Shown: positions 12,643 to 21,971 of the stretch, in pieces
Position numbering within the stretch: the stretch's first letter is position 1
Layout: every line of letters begins with the position of its first letter
NCBI RefSeq assembly: GCF_003086295.3
Contig: NC_092048.1
Location: forward strand, 2,634,349-2,698,348
Length of the DNA: 64,000 bases
Direction of reading: 5' to 3'
DNA from: Arachis hypogaea
Lineage: Eukaryota > Streptophyta > Magnoliopsida > Fabales > Fabaceae
The notes under the pieces: model-generated
Seen by the model: only the letters and a program-made list of their open reading frames with translations
Told to the model about the DNA's origin: nothing
Database searches by the model: none
Program-made: the position numbers and the translations under genes

Positions 12643-12800
12643 AAAAGTCTAGGAGCTAGTAAATTTTGTGATTTTTAACTATCAATTAATTATTAATAAT
12701 ATTTTTAATGATGTGAGATTGTATCTAATATTATAAAATTATTCAATTTTTTTTAATGATTAAATGATGGTCAGAATTTAACAAAAGTGCTGGCCCTGCA
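12643..12800. repeat. MITE family B, copy 1
   Basis: Shares AAGTCTAGGAGC, ATTTTGTGATTTTTAACTA, TTTTTAATGATGTGAGATT and GTGCTGGCCCT, in that order, with the reverse complement of 50297-50432. No clean target-site duplication was found. Confidence 0.6.
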
Positions 12801-13171
12801 CTCGTCTTATGTAACACCTCAATTATGAATGTATGACAAAAGCCCATGCGAATCACTTTGTGCTTCAAATTATGTGGCCGAAATGCTTGTGGGGCCTCTT
12901 GGGAAAACAGGTGTCACAGGATCAGAAATCGTTTCGACCACAACAACATACTTTATTAGGAAAAGATAGATATAATGATTACCAATAAAACAAGTTTGAA
13001 AATAGTTCCTGACTTCCTGCAAACACATTATTAAACCAAACCTATATGGTGAAATATAGGGTACAGATCTAAATTTATAGATGTGTTTACGTGGCAAAAT
13101 TTATACTACACATCTTAAAGCCACACTTTTCATTTAAAACCGTAACTTTTCATAAAGAAAAGCGTCACCTA

Positions 13172-13591
13172 ATGGAAAAAAGTAAATTAGAAGATTTAAG
13201 AGAAGAAATAATTAAGTTATCAAAATTAATAGATCAAAAATTAATGATTTTAACTAATGTTAACTGTAATGACACCGAATTCTTAAAATCAATACAAAAT
13301 GATTTTTCTTAAAATCTTTATTTTACTATAAGTTTTATTGAAGGACTCCAAAAACCTGAAAAAACTTATTTCTCACACGAAATTTCTAAAAAATGTTACC
13401 ATGGAAATGATTCACCACATCTTTATCATACATTTAACCCACAATTAAATTCTATAGTAGACATGCTTGAAGAAATATTAGTATCCATAAAATTTCAAAG
13501 AAATAAGGAAAAAGAATATTCCAAAGAAGAAAATTTCCAAAATATAATCAACATAACAGATTTAAAAGTAAAACCACCACTAAAATTATGA
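13172..13591 (+). pseudogene. Caulimovirid small ORF upstream of coat protein (one in-frame stop)
   Basis: The frame runs from ATG 13172 (an upstream in-frame ATG at 13091 is also open) to TGA 13589-13591, about 139 codons, with one TAA at 13310-13312. The frame on both sides of the stop is the same. The product is Lys/Glu-rich with a likely helical N-terminus (KLEDLREEIIKLSKLIDQK). Its place just before the coat protein matches the virion-associated/ORF III-type proteins of caulimovirids, but I cannot prove homology. Its stop overlaps the coat-protein ATG as ATGA, typical of coupled viral frames. Confidence 0.6.
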
Positions 13592-14938
13592 ATATTGAAG
13601 AAAAATTAGAAGAAGTTACAATACTTTTTAAACAATTAAAAATGACTCAAGAAAATAATGTTATGGAACAGGGATTTCAAATAGAAGAAGAATTAGTAAA
13701 TTCTGAAAATATAGAAAATGAAGAACACATCCTAGATTACTCAAGTGACGAAGAACCAGCAATTCCAATACAAGTAAAAAATGAAGCTGGAACATCTAAA
13801 GATAATCAATCTCAATTTAAATGGGAAACAGGTTTTGATAATTATGCCTTTAAAAAAGGGTTTATAAATAAAGATTCAAAATATACAAAAATACCATCAA
13901 AATACATCCCTAAAATCCAGGAAATGGAAGGAGATAGAATGCTCGATTTAGATTGTAAAAAGAATGAAAAAGAAAATTTCGAAAACTGGTTGAATTCCTT
14001 CTTATTAGAAGCCTTTACTAATCCAAAACTTAGTGAATTGTCTGGAAGAGACATTTGGAATTACATAGGGTTTCATACTAAAGGAACTATAAGAGATTAT
14101 ATGACATCAATAGAAAATCAAGTAATAGAAGAATTAGAAACAAAAACATCAGCTTATGATAAGATATTGTATATAATGATGATTCTATATAAAGAATTTT
14201 TTGGAAAAAATATTATAGATCATAGACAAGAAGTCTATAATAAAGAATATCAAGAAGCGAAAAACCATTTAGCTAATATTCAGATATATGATTTATGTAA
14301 TGTGGAGTCTTATATATATGAATATAGAATACATTATTACAAATTAAAAGAAGAAGATAAAAATCATTATCTTAGTATGTATATAACAAAACTTCCATAT
14401 CCTGCTAATGAATTTATAATGGGAAGATTTATAAGAGAAATAAATAGAGGGACAATTGAAAATAATTTTGGTGGAGCAACCTCTGCAATAAGAGAGGAAA
14501 TAAAAGAACGTTGTATGCAAGAAGCAACTCAAAAAAGATTTACAAATATAATTAAAATTTGCTGTCAGGATAATGAGGAGATACCTCAAAAATATGGTCT
14601 TAATAAAAATTTTCAAAAAAAAAAGAAAATATCAATTTAGAAAAAGAAAATACTATCCAAACTGGAGAAAAAAGAGATATTTTAGAAAGGAAAATAACAA
14701 TAAAAACAAAAGACAAAGAAATAACTATTGCCCGAATAAAAAAGAAAATTGTAAATGTTGGTATTACCAAGAAGAAGGACACTATGCAAATGAATGCCCG
14801 AAAAAGAAGGATAAAAAGGATCTTACTAAACAAATAGAAATTGCTAAATCTTGTTTCATGGAACCATTAGAAGAATCTGATGATAACTTAGACTATATTT
14901 TTGAATATGTCTCAGAAACAGACTCAGAGACTGAGTAA
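13588..14938 (+). pseudogene. Caulimovirid coat protein (frameshifted, defective zinc knuckle)
   Basis: The N-terminal part is acidic (13588-13800), followed by a conserved core region and then a Lys/Arg-rich segment and a zinc knuckle, ending in an acidic tail (EPLEESDDNLDYIFEY), as expected for caulimovirid capsid proteins. The first frame stops at 14638-14640. The basic region and knuckle continue in another frame open from 14573 to 14938. The switch falls at an A-run near 14618-14629, so a slip in that run is the simplest cause. The knuckle CKCWYYQEEGHYANEC lacks one of the usual cysteines (Tyr instead). The function would be packaging; this copy is not expected to make a working capsid. 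Confidence 0.82.
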
Positions 14939-15206
14939 TAATGCTACATTTATTACTATAAAAATAACAGAAAAATTTATAAATGCTTTCATAGATTTTG
15001 GAGCAACACAATGCTTTGCTAGTTCAAATATAAAACTTGATTGGAAAAAATTAAAGAAACCATTAAGAGTTAGAATAGCTAACAAATCAATACATAAAAT
15101 TGACCAAAAAGCAGAAATGGTTGAAATTTTTATTCAAAATTATAGGTTCATTGTTCCATCTATATATATGTTAGACTCTGGAATGGATTTTATCATAAGG
15201 AAATAA
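14901..15206 (+). pseudogene. Caulimovirid aspartic protease domain (active-site change, frameshift)
   Basis: The frame overlaps the end of the coat-protein frame by 38 bases. It contains AFIDFGATQCFAS where caulimovirid retropepsins have D-T/S-G: the catalytic triad reads D-F-G here. The domain ends in DFII and then meets a stop at 15204-15206. The downstream frame (open from about 15199, beginning GNNF) continues into the RT, so protease and RT were one polyprotein and are now separated by a small indel near 15195. Confidence 0.75.
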
Positions 15207-16905
15207 CTTTTTAAAGCTATATCATCCATTCATTCAAGAATTAACATATATAGTTTTAAAAGCTCCACACGATTCTTCAATAAATCAAAAATCAAAACGT
15301 ATAAAAATACCGACTACTACTATAGATAAAATCTTAAAATTTAAAATATTCTCTATTTTAAAAACATGTTATTTAAATCTATACTTTCAGATAAATATCC
15401 CAAAAAATAATCTTGAAATAAAGATAGAAGAACTCTTGGATGAAATATGTGCTGAAAATCCTTTAGATATTAAAAATACAAATAACGAATTAGTAAGTAT
15501 TAAATTAAAAGATCCTACAAAAGAGATAAATGTTCCAAATAAAATTCCTTATTCCGCAAGAGATAGAGAAGAGTTTTCATTAGAATGTAGAGATCTTTTG
15601 GAAAAAGGAATTATAAGATTAAGTAAAAGTCCTCATGCGGCTCCAGCCTTTTATGTCGAAAACAATAATGAAATTAAAAGGGAAAAACGAAGAATGGTTA
15701 TTAACTATAAGAAGATGAATGAAGCAACTATTGGTGATGCTCATAAGCTTCCAAGAAAAGATTCTATTTTAGAAAAAATCAAAGGAGCAACTTGGTTTTC
15801 ATCTCTTGATGCAAAATCAGGATATTGGCAACTTCGTTTAGACGAAGAAACAAAGAAATTAACTGCTTTTACTTGCCCAACAAAAGAATCAACAAGTGTG
15901 TTGCTCTATGAATGGAATGTATTATCATTCGGATTAAAACAAGTCCCAGGTATTTATCAAAGATTTATGGAAGAAAATCTAAAAGAGTTAAATGAATTTG
16001 TTTTAGTGTACATTGATGATATACTAATTTTTACAAAACAGGATAAAGAAGATCATCTTCAAAAATTATTAATAGTTTTAGAAAGATGTAAAGAAAAAGG
16101 ATTAGTTCTTAGCAAAAAGAAAGCAAGAATAGCAAAACAAGAAATAGAGTTTCTTGGGTTAATTCTATCCACTCAAGGAAAGCTAAAACTACAGCCAAAT
16201 GTCCTAGAAAAGGTAAATTTATTTCCTAGTAAAATAGAAGATAGAAAACAATTACAAAGATTTTTAGGGTGTATAAATTATATTTCTGATCAAGGATTTT
16301 TAAAGAATATAACAGAATACACTAAAAGCTTATTTCCAAAAATAAGTACTAAAAAAGAATGGAAATGGGACGAAAAAGACAGTATGCAAATTCAAAAGAT
16401 TAAAAAATTATGTGAAAAACTTTCAGAACTTTATATTCCAGAAGAAAATGACTACTTAATAGTAGAAACAGATACAGATGCTTCAGACATAACCTGGTCA
16501 AGATGTCTAAAAGTTAAGAAAGTTATAAAAAGTTTACAACAAGAAAAAGAATCACTAGATTCTAAATATTCCCCAAAGGAATTACTTTACAGGTATATTT
16601 CAGGGACTTTTACTCCAACAGAACAAAGATATACCACTCATGAAAAGGAAACTCTAGCAGCAATTAAATCTCTTAAGAAATGGAAAATTGATTTACTACC
16701 CAGAGAATTTACATTAACGACAGATTCAAGTTACTTAACAGGTTTTCTACGATATAATTTAAAAGTTGATTATAATCATGGACGATTGGTAAGATGGCAA
16801 TTATTTTTGTTACAATATCCAATAAAAATTGAATATATTAAGGGTGACAAAAATGTTATTGCAGATACATTAACAAGAGAATGGAGTTCGTCTACAACGC
16901 ATTAG
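15199..16905 (+). CDS. Caulimovirid reverse transcriptase and RNase H (frame intact)
   Basis: Once past the indel near 15195 the frame is open for about 568 codons to TAG 16903-16905. The RT has LDAKSGYWQLRL, LSFGLKQVPGIYQRFM and the catalytic YIDD (residues around VLVYIDDILIFT near 16000-16030). The RNase H follows: VETDTDASD (first acidic residue), THEKETLAAIKS, LTTDSSYL and GDKNVIADTLTREW. Together these convert pregenomic RNA to DNA. There is no integrase after RNase H, which separates this from LTR retrotransposons. The end overlaps the transactivator start by 25 bases. Without its own start codon or a working protease the product is probably not made properly. Confidence 0.88.
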   Translation, partial: GNNFLKLYHPFIQELTYIVLKAPHDSSINQKSKRIKIPTTTIDKILKFKIFSILKTCYLNLYFQINIPKNNLEIKIEELLDEICAENPLDIKNTNNELVSIKLKDPTKEINVPNKIPYSARDREEFSLECRDLLEKGIIRLSKSPHAAPAFYVENNNEIKREKRRMVINYKKMNEATIGDAHKLPRKDSILEKIKGATWFSSLDAKSGYWQLRLDEETKKLTAFTCPTKESTSVLLYEWNVLSFGLKQVPGIYQRFMEENLKELNEFVLVYIDDILIFTKQDKEDHLQKLLIVLERCKEKGLVLSKKKARIAKQEIEFLGLILSTQGKLKLQPNVLEKVNLFPSKIEDRKQLQRFLGCINYISDQGFLKNITEYTKSLFPKISTKKEWKWDEKDSMQIQKIKKLCEKLSELYIPEENDYLIVETDTDASDITWSRCLKVKKVIKSLQQEKESLDSKYSPKELLYRYISGTFTPTEQRYTTHEKETLAAIKSLKKWKIDLLPREFTLTTDSSYLTGFLRYNLKVDYNHGRLVRWQLFLLQYPIKIEYIKGDKNVIADTLTREWSSSTTH

Positions 16906-18233
16906 ATCAAGAAATTCAAAAATATGAGCAAGAACTCGAAAAATGCAAGCATTGTCAGCAAATAAGGACACAGATCCAATCCCTCAAGAAGGCCATTGAA
17001 GCAATGAAATCAACACAACAAGCAACACCATCAGAGTTCAGCCAGCCAAGCGTGGTGGACAAATTAGGTGAAGAAAAAATTTCGGAAAATAAAACAATTG
17101 CTGAAATTATTTAAAAATCCACCCAAGATAAAAAATATTATGTAATTTATAATGGCCCCATGAAAGGAGTATATGATGCCTGGGAAAAAGCAGCACCATT
17201 CACACATCAATCAAGGATAATTCATAAAGGAGGGTTTCTAACACTGGAAGAAGCAAAGGAATCATTCAGGGAATATGAAGCTCTTCATCCAGAACAAACC
17301 TTAAAAAGAGCAGATAAAGCTCCAATTCAAACCCAGAGAACAGGGATAATAAGAAACATCCCTACAAGGACTGAAATAAAGGAAAAGAAAAGGGTCTGCA
17401 GATCAAATCTCAGAGAAACCCTTAACATAGTCCTGAATTGGACTGAAGAAAAAAGGGCAATTTTGGGATATTATCCTATTGCCAAAGAATAGCTAACAAA
17501 GTTGGTTATATTTCCAGATGCTTCCCCATCTGACACCTATCAATTTTTCCAATATGGATTAATTGATACAATTTTAATTTTTAATGATCTAAAAATTATT
17601 AGTGAGTTTCCTGCAGGATTCATTGATGCAGTAAAGAGATTTAAAAATATGATTGACAATGTAAATCCAAGGGATATATCCCTAAAATTTATAAACAGTC
17701 AACCTATTTTTAATAAAGAAGAAGAATGCTTGGTTCCAACACACCAAGTAATATTCATGTCCGTCTTCCCAGGAAATTTTCAACCAATTGATCAGATTTA
17801 AGACTTAACAATTTACAGTCATGAAGGAAGGCTAGCCAGCACATTAGCAAGGGTCTTTGAAAGAACTCAAAAAATAACGAAGGAATCTCACACAAGGATT
17901 AATTATAAAAGTAGAAATACTTTGCTTGTGTCCAGCAAAAGAAATGAAATTGAAGAAAGAGAGATGAGACTTTTGGTGGAATTTGAATCAGCATTCTACA
18001 ACTTATCCGGACTTTTAGAAAAGCTCCCTGAAGGGATAAAGAGGAATCTCTGCTATTTGATAAAAAACAGAGAAGACCACAAGTGCCAGCTATGTGCCTC
18101 AGAGTTATCTGAAGAAAGCAATAATGAAACGGAATCAACTCACATGATGAAAGAAGAGGACAATGCATCTGAGGGTCACATGATAAAAGAGGAGGACAAC
18201 ACATCTGAAGCATCTCTCAATATTATTGCATAG
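16881..18233 (+). pseudogene. Caulimovirid transactivator/viroplasmin (three in-frame stops)
   Basis: A single frame of 451 codons from ATG 16881 to TAG 18231-18233 is interrupted by TAA 17112, TAG 17490 and TAA 17799, with no frameshift. The region right after the first stop (YYVIYNGPMKGVYDAWEKA, about 17139-17195) is the conserved viroplasmin motif. The N-terminal part has a coiled-coil look with cysteines (KCKHC). The C-terminal part carries tandem acidic repeats with MIKEEDN. In the family the protein allows reinitiation on polycistronic viral RNA and forms inclusion bodies. With three stops this copy is dead. Confidence 0.85.
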
Positions 18234-18364
18234 TGACGTAAGCACTTAGGTCATAAAGCACCAACGATGTAGCTGGTGCAAGATAAGCAAACAATGACGT
18301 AAGCAATGACGTCATAAGAAGGGTAAGGATGGGAATTGTCCATCAAACCCAACTATTATAAATA
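18234..18364 (+). promoter_or_regulatory. Pararetrovirus promoter: three TGACG elements and TATA box
   Basis: TGACGTAAGC occurs at 18234-18243 and 18295-18304, and the palindrome TGACGTCA at 18307-18314. These resemble the as-1 type elements (TGA/bZIP factor sites) of caulimovirid full-length promoters. TATAAATA lies at 18357-18364, so transcription would start near 18390. It sits right after the transactivator frame, as the family predicts. Confidence 0.75.
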
Positions 18365-18425
18365 GGTTGCTTAGGCAATTGTAGAAGTATCAGAAAATAG
18401 AAAGCAGGAGGCAAAGAGTACTCAC

Positions 18426-18473
18426 ATGTTAGGAGAGCAAGGAGGAAGCTGCCGAGGCGATTCTATGGTCTGA
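18426..18473 (+). other. Short upstream ORF in viral leader
   Basis: ATG 18426 to TGA 18471-18473 encodes 15 residues, lying between the predicted transcription start and the movement protein. Short leader ORFs are common in caulimovirids, where they steer ribosome shunting. No further evidence here. Confidence 0.4.
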
Positions 18474-18573
18474 GGAAGAATTCCTTTAGGAAAAATAGTT
18501 CTAAACTCCCCTCTGGAGTTAGTATTTACAATCTCCCCTCTGGAGATAAAAACACCTTATGTAAAATATACTA

Positions 18574-18579
18574 AATAAA
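18574..18579 (+). terminator. Viral poly(A) signal AATAAA
   Basis: AATAAA lies about 185 bases downstream of the predicted start site, in the place caulimovirids use to end their terminally redundant full-length RNA. Confidence 0.6.
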
Positions 18580-18626
18580 GGAAGTTTTTCTCCAGAAAGG
18601 TACATCTTCATCCTAGTCTTTCATTT

Positions 18627-19544
18627 ATGAATTATTTAGAAAGTTTAGAATTAACAGAAGAATCTGATTATTATAGATTAACTGCTTTATTAGATAATGA
18701 AAAACAGGCTGTTCTAAAAACAGAATTAAATCTCAAATCAAATGAAAATTTTAATAAACAGAACCTTTTAAAAGAAGTTTTTAATAGAAAAAATATAATA
18801 TACTATGGAAAAATTCAACTTGAAGCCCCTATAAAGATAAAATCCGCCAATGGAGAACTTGAAATAGCTTTGATAAATGATGAAGAATTAAGTAAACAGA
18901 TTGGAAAAATTAAGGATCAACAAAAAAGATCTAAAATTGGATGGATTCATATTAGTACTATACAAGTCTTAATCAAATCTACATATATGAAAGGAATTAA
19001 TTCACCAATAAGCTTAGCAATCTGTGACAAAAGAATTACTGATAACCCAATAGATCAAATAATTGGAATTGTTCATGGAAACTTGGCAAACGTAAATGTT
19101 AAATTCAATGCCCATCTTGGATATGCTATACCTTTATCAACTGAAAATCTTGGAAGATCTATAAGTTTGGCTTATAAATTTCACAGAAAGAATCTAATGG
19201 AACAAGATGATGAACCATTTTCAATTACATATGCAATAAATTATGCTTTAACAAATAGCCATCATAGTATAATATTTAAAAACAGAGAAAGAATTTATGT
19301 CGATGAATTATTTCAGAAAATTGTAAAAACAGAAATACCAAAATATAAAGCTATTGAAAACCCAGTTCTATTATTAAAAGAACCATCAGGAAAATTATTT
19401 TCATCGAATTTTCAAATAAGAGAATCTAAAATTAATAGCCCTTTAAGTTTATCTAAGTTAAAGATTAAAGAAGAAAATTCTGAAATAAAAGAATTAACAA
19501 AAAATGTCGAAAAATTAAATGAAACCCTAAACACTAAATTATGA
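18627..19544 (+). CDS. Caulimovirid movement protein (intact frame)
   Basis: The frame of 305 codons is uninterrupted. The central part (residues about 60-200) has the pattern of the 30K-type movement proteins, including YYGKIQLEAPIKIKS, KIGWIHISTIQVLIKS and NPIDQIIGIVHGNL followed by a conserved aromatic/Gly segment. The C-terminus (residues 275-305) is a charged heptad-like stretch. In the family it forms tubules through plasmodesmata. The start is the first ATG after the leader, and the stop overlaps the next ATG as ATGA. Confidence 0.8.
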   Translation: MNYLESLELTEESDYYRLTALLDNEKQAVLKTELNLKSNENFNKQNLLKEVFNRKNIIYYGKIQLEAPIKIKSANGELEIALINDEELSKQIGKIKDQQKRSKIGWIHISTIQVLIKSTYMKGINSPISLAICDKRITDNPIDQIIGIVHGNLANVNVKFNAHLGYAIPLSTENLGRSISLAYKFHRKNLMEQDDEPFSITYAINYALTNSHHSIIFKNRERIYVDELFQKIVKTEIPKYKAIENPVLLLKEPSGKLFSSNFQIRESKINSPLSLSKLKIKEENSEIKELTKNVEKLNETLNTKL

Positions 19545-19777
19545 CAATAAATAAAGAAGAAATATATGTAACTTATCAAGACAAGAAACAAGAGCTCTTT
19601 GAAAGAGAAAATCGTTTGAATTATTTACAGTTTTCTGAAATAAATCAAAGAGCATTTGAAGCTCTAAAAATAATCTATGACAAGTTAAGAAGAGAAGTTG
19701 AAGAGCTAGAAAAATTAATAGAATCTCTAGAAAATAGTGATGAATCGATGATAGAGTTTGCAGAAATTTTAAAATAA
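19541..19777 (+). CDS. Viral small ORF 1 (78 aa, coiled-coil-like)
   Basis: Starts in ATGA overlap with the movement-protein stop. Charged, with a predicted helix/coiled coil (KLRREVEELEKLIESLENSD). Its position fits the small ORFs between movement and coat proteins in soymoviruses and relatives. I do not recognise a specific homologue; function unknown. Confidence 0.6.
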   Translation: MTINKEEIYVTYQDKKQELFERENRLNYLQFSEINQRAFEALKIIYDKLRREVEELEKLIESLENSDESMIEFAEILK

Positions 19778-19780
19778 ATA

Positions 19781-19972
19781 ATGAAGCATAAAAAGATTGA
19801 AAAATCAGAAAATAAAATAAAAAGAAAAAGGGCGGAAAAATTAAAAAGTAAAATAAAAGAGTATAAAAGGGAATTAAATAACCTTCAGATCGAAATTGAT
19901 GACCTTATAATAAAAAGGATAGAAATAAGAATAAATATAAACAAGTTGGAATTAAATTTAAAAAAATTATAA
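19781..19972 (+). CDS. Viral small ORF 2 (63 aa, basic coiled-coil-like)
   Basis: Begins three bases after the previous stop. Very Lys-rich with leucine/isoleucine spacing (KSKIKEYKRELNNLQIEIDD). The stop abuts the next ATG (TAAATG). Function unknown; the tight packing supports a real viral gene. Confidence 0.55.
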   Translation: MKHKKIEKSENKIKRKRAEKLKSKIKEYKRELNNLQIEIDDLIIKRIEIRININKLELNLKKL

Positions 19973-20200
19973 ATGCCTGAAAAACCATATTATGACTTAA
20001 AAGAATTAAAACTGTTGAAAGAAAAAATGGAGAATGAAGTCGAAAAATTAAGAAGGTATTTAGAAACAACAGAAAGTGTAGAAATAAACGAAGTTTTTGA
20101 GAATTTGAGAAATTATATTAAAAAAAAAGATAAACAGATAAAAGATTTTATATACAATAATCCATGCAAAAAAGAATATTATAAACTAAAACAAGATTGA
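19973..20200 (+). CDS. Viral small ORF 3 (75 aa)
   Basis: Directly abuts ORF 2. Helical and charged N-terminal half (LKLLKEKMENEVEKLRRYLE), no recognisable motif. It is the last frame before the primer-binding site. Confidence 0.55.
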   Translation: MPEKPYYDLKELKLLKEKMENEVEKLRRYLETTESVEINEVFENLRNYIKKKDKQIKDFIYNNPCKKEYYKLKQD

Positions 20201-20268
20201 AAACTATAAAAATGAAATCACAATATACATCAAGGACTAGTAAAAAATTGGATAGAAATGGTAAAAAT

Positions 20269-20282
20269 TGGTATCAGAGCCA
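20269..20282 (+). other. Primer-binding site for initiator tRNA-Met
   Basis: TGGTATCAGAGCCA is complementary to the 3' end of plant initiator tRNA-Met, the minus-strand primer of caulimovirids and of many plant LTR elements. It lies in viral sequence with no LTR, about 1.9 kb downstream of the predicted RNA start. Confidence 0.8.
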
Positions 20283-21362
20283 AGTTAACGATTAAGGGTA
20301 ACACTTTTTCTTTAAACAACACTTTTTAGTAAGACGCTTTTTTGCCATAAAAGACAAAAATCTGTAAAAATGCATCTTTACAGTAGATGGCACCAACCTA
20401 TATTATGTTTTCATATTAGAACATTGCTAATATCTGATTAGCAAAGGATAATAATAGTATACAAGTGTAATAATTCGTGCATACCACGTGGTAAAATTAA
20501 AATTATAATTTTAAGTTATTTTATTAAAATTAATTTAAATTATAATAATTTAATTAATAAAAAAATACATATTATGCTTTTAAAATATTTTTTTAATTTA
20601 ATATTAAATATATCAATTTTAATATAATTATTAATTATTTTTATTAATTTATTTTTTTAATAAATTACACATATATACTCAATATCAAATTAAATAATTT
20701 AGTAATATTTAAACTTTTCAATAAATATTTATATGTTATTTTACTACTATAAAGTAAAAATATATACAAATTAGCTTAAAATGAACAATAATAAATTAGT
20801 AGAGAATTTAAATGCACAATTTGTTTTATTAAACAATAAAGAATTTAAAATTACTAAAGAATAACCTAACACTTTTTTTATGATTGCAAAATATATACCT
20901 GAAATAATATTATGATCATTTTAATATTCTCAAGATGTAAATATGGAATAAGAATGTATTACCATTTAGCACCTAAAATTTTTTAATTTTTTAATTGATA
21001 ATAATAAATTTTAATAAATTTGACTAAGAGATTTAGAAATGACCTTTTTATTATAAGTTCTCAAAATTTTTTCTATTATTCTATATACCACGTTAAAAAA
21101 GAATGCTTTGACTCTTAGATCTAGACCCACGAATCGCAAAAGAAAATACTATATATAACCTTTAGTAATACAAAAATAATTATGGAAATTAATTATTGAT
21201 ATCAATATCAATTTACCACTATTAACGTTAGTATCATATATATAGCAATTAGAATTATAAATTTATATTTATTTTTTTATTTTTAATAATTGATATCTTA
21301 ATCCTTTTAAAAATATGTTTTGTTTTTTTAAAGTATAACATGTGTGCTGTTTAGACATTTTC

Positions 21363-21432
<70 letters not shown>
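21363..21432. repeat. (ATT)n microsatellite, about 23 units
   Basis: Uninterrupted TTA/ATT trinucleotide run of about 70 bases. Confidence 0.95.
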
Positions 21433-21653
21433 TGATATCAATATCAATTTGTCACCATTAATGTATGTATCAATTTGCCACTTATTCTACTTGATTAAAA
21501 AAAAAGAAATTTTATATTAAAGTTTTAAAAATAATATATCTAAGAAAAATAGTTATAATATATAAATTGAAGCAACAATTTAAATTTTTTTAAAACTAAT
21601 TTAATCAAATGCTAATATTAAAACTAAATTATTTAAATAATATTTAATCTATT

Positions 21654-21860
21654 CTAGTCCTTAGACACGTATAAATTAGAGTCATTCTCGTAACAACAAT
21701 CAACTGAAACAATATCGTAAGTTCGAACATTTAGAATTCGTGCAAATTTATACCATCCCCTTGTTAAATAAGTTTCATCATCCGCTATCCATGCAATGTG
21801 GCAAGGTATAGAATTGCCACACCAAGAAACTAAACTGACATTTATTTCCCTCAATGGCAT
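21654..21860 (-). pseudogene. B3-domain-like gene fragment
   Basis: The minus-strand translation contains ETYLTRGWYKFARILNVR followed by YDIVSVDCCYE, which resembles the core of plant B3 DNA-binding domains (L-T-x-GW-xx-F ... GD-x-x-x-F). The usual Gly-Asp is replaced by Tyr-Asp. It is a single 68-codon frame with no neighbouring exons, so probably a fragment. It could be a chance match. Confidence 0.4.
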
Positions 21861-21971
21861 TGCATTGATGCAAAAGAAAGCCGGTACTTTCTGAAAAAAA
21901 AAATCACAATATGTTATAAAATTATTTTAATTATGAAAAGTTTAAAATAAGAAAATTTGAATATATTACCC

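Larger units (their letters stand above)
11869..13080. other. AT-rich intergenic DNA with nested MITE/SINE
   Basis: Contains the nested MITE and SINE at 12014-12245, a second MITE family at 12643-12800, and a short stretch read on the minus strand near 12870-12950 with a coding-like feel (TISDPVTPVFPRGPTS) that I cannot assign to a gene. Confidence 0.5.
13080..20340 (+). mobile_element. Endogenous pararetrovirus (Caulimoviridae, Soymovirus-like), circularly permuted, near unit length
   Basis: All frames lie on the plus strand and overlap or abut closely, as in compact caulimovirid genomes. Order: small ORF, coat protein, protease, RT/RNase H, transactivator/viroplasmin, promoter with TATA box and AATAAA, movement protein, three small ORFs, tRNA-Met primer site. 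Read as a circle from the promoter this is MP, small ORFs, PBS, small ORF, CP, PR-RT-RH, TAV, which is the Soymovirus-type plan with the PBS downstream of the movement protein. No integrase domain or LTR is present. The length of roughly 7.3 kb is near, or somewhat below, one genome. Ends are estimates; no flanking duplication was recognised. Several genes are broken (listed separately). Confidence 0.88.

Noticed and set aside
13080..20340. LTR retrotransposon instead of pararetrovirus
   Set aside because: No LTRs and no integrase; presence of movement protein, viroplasmin motif and a caulimovirid promoter/PBS layout argues for a virus.
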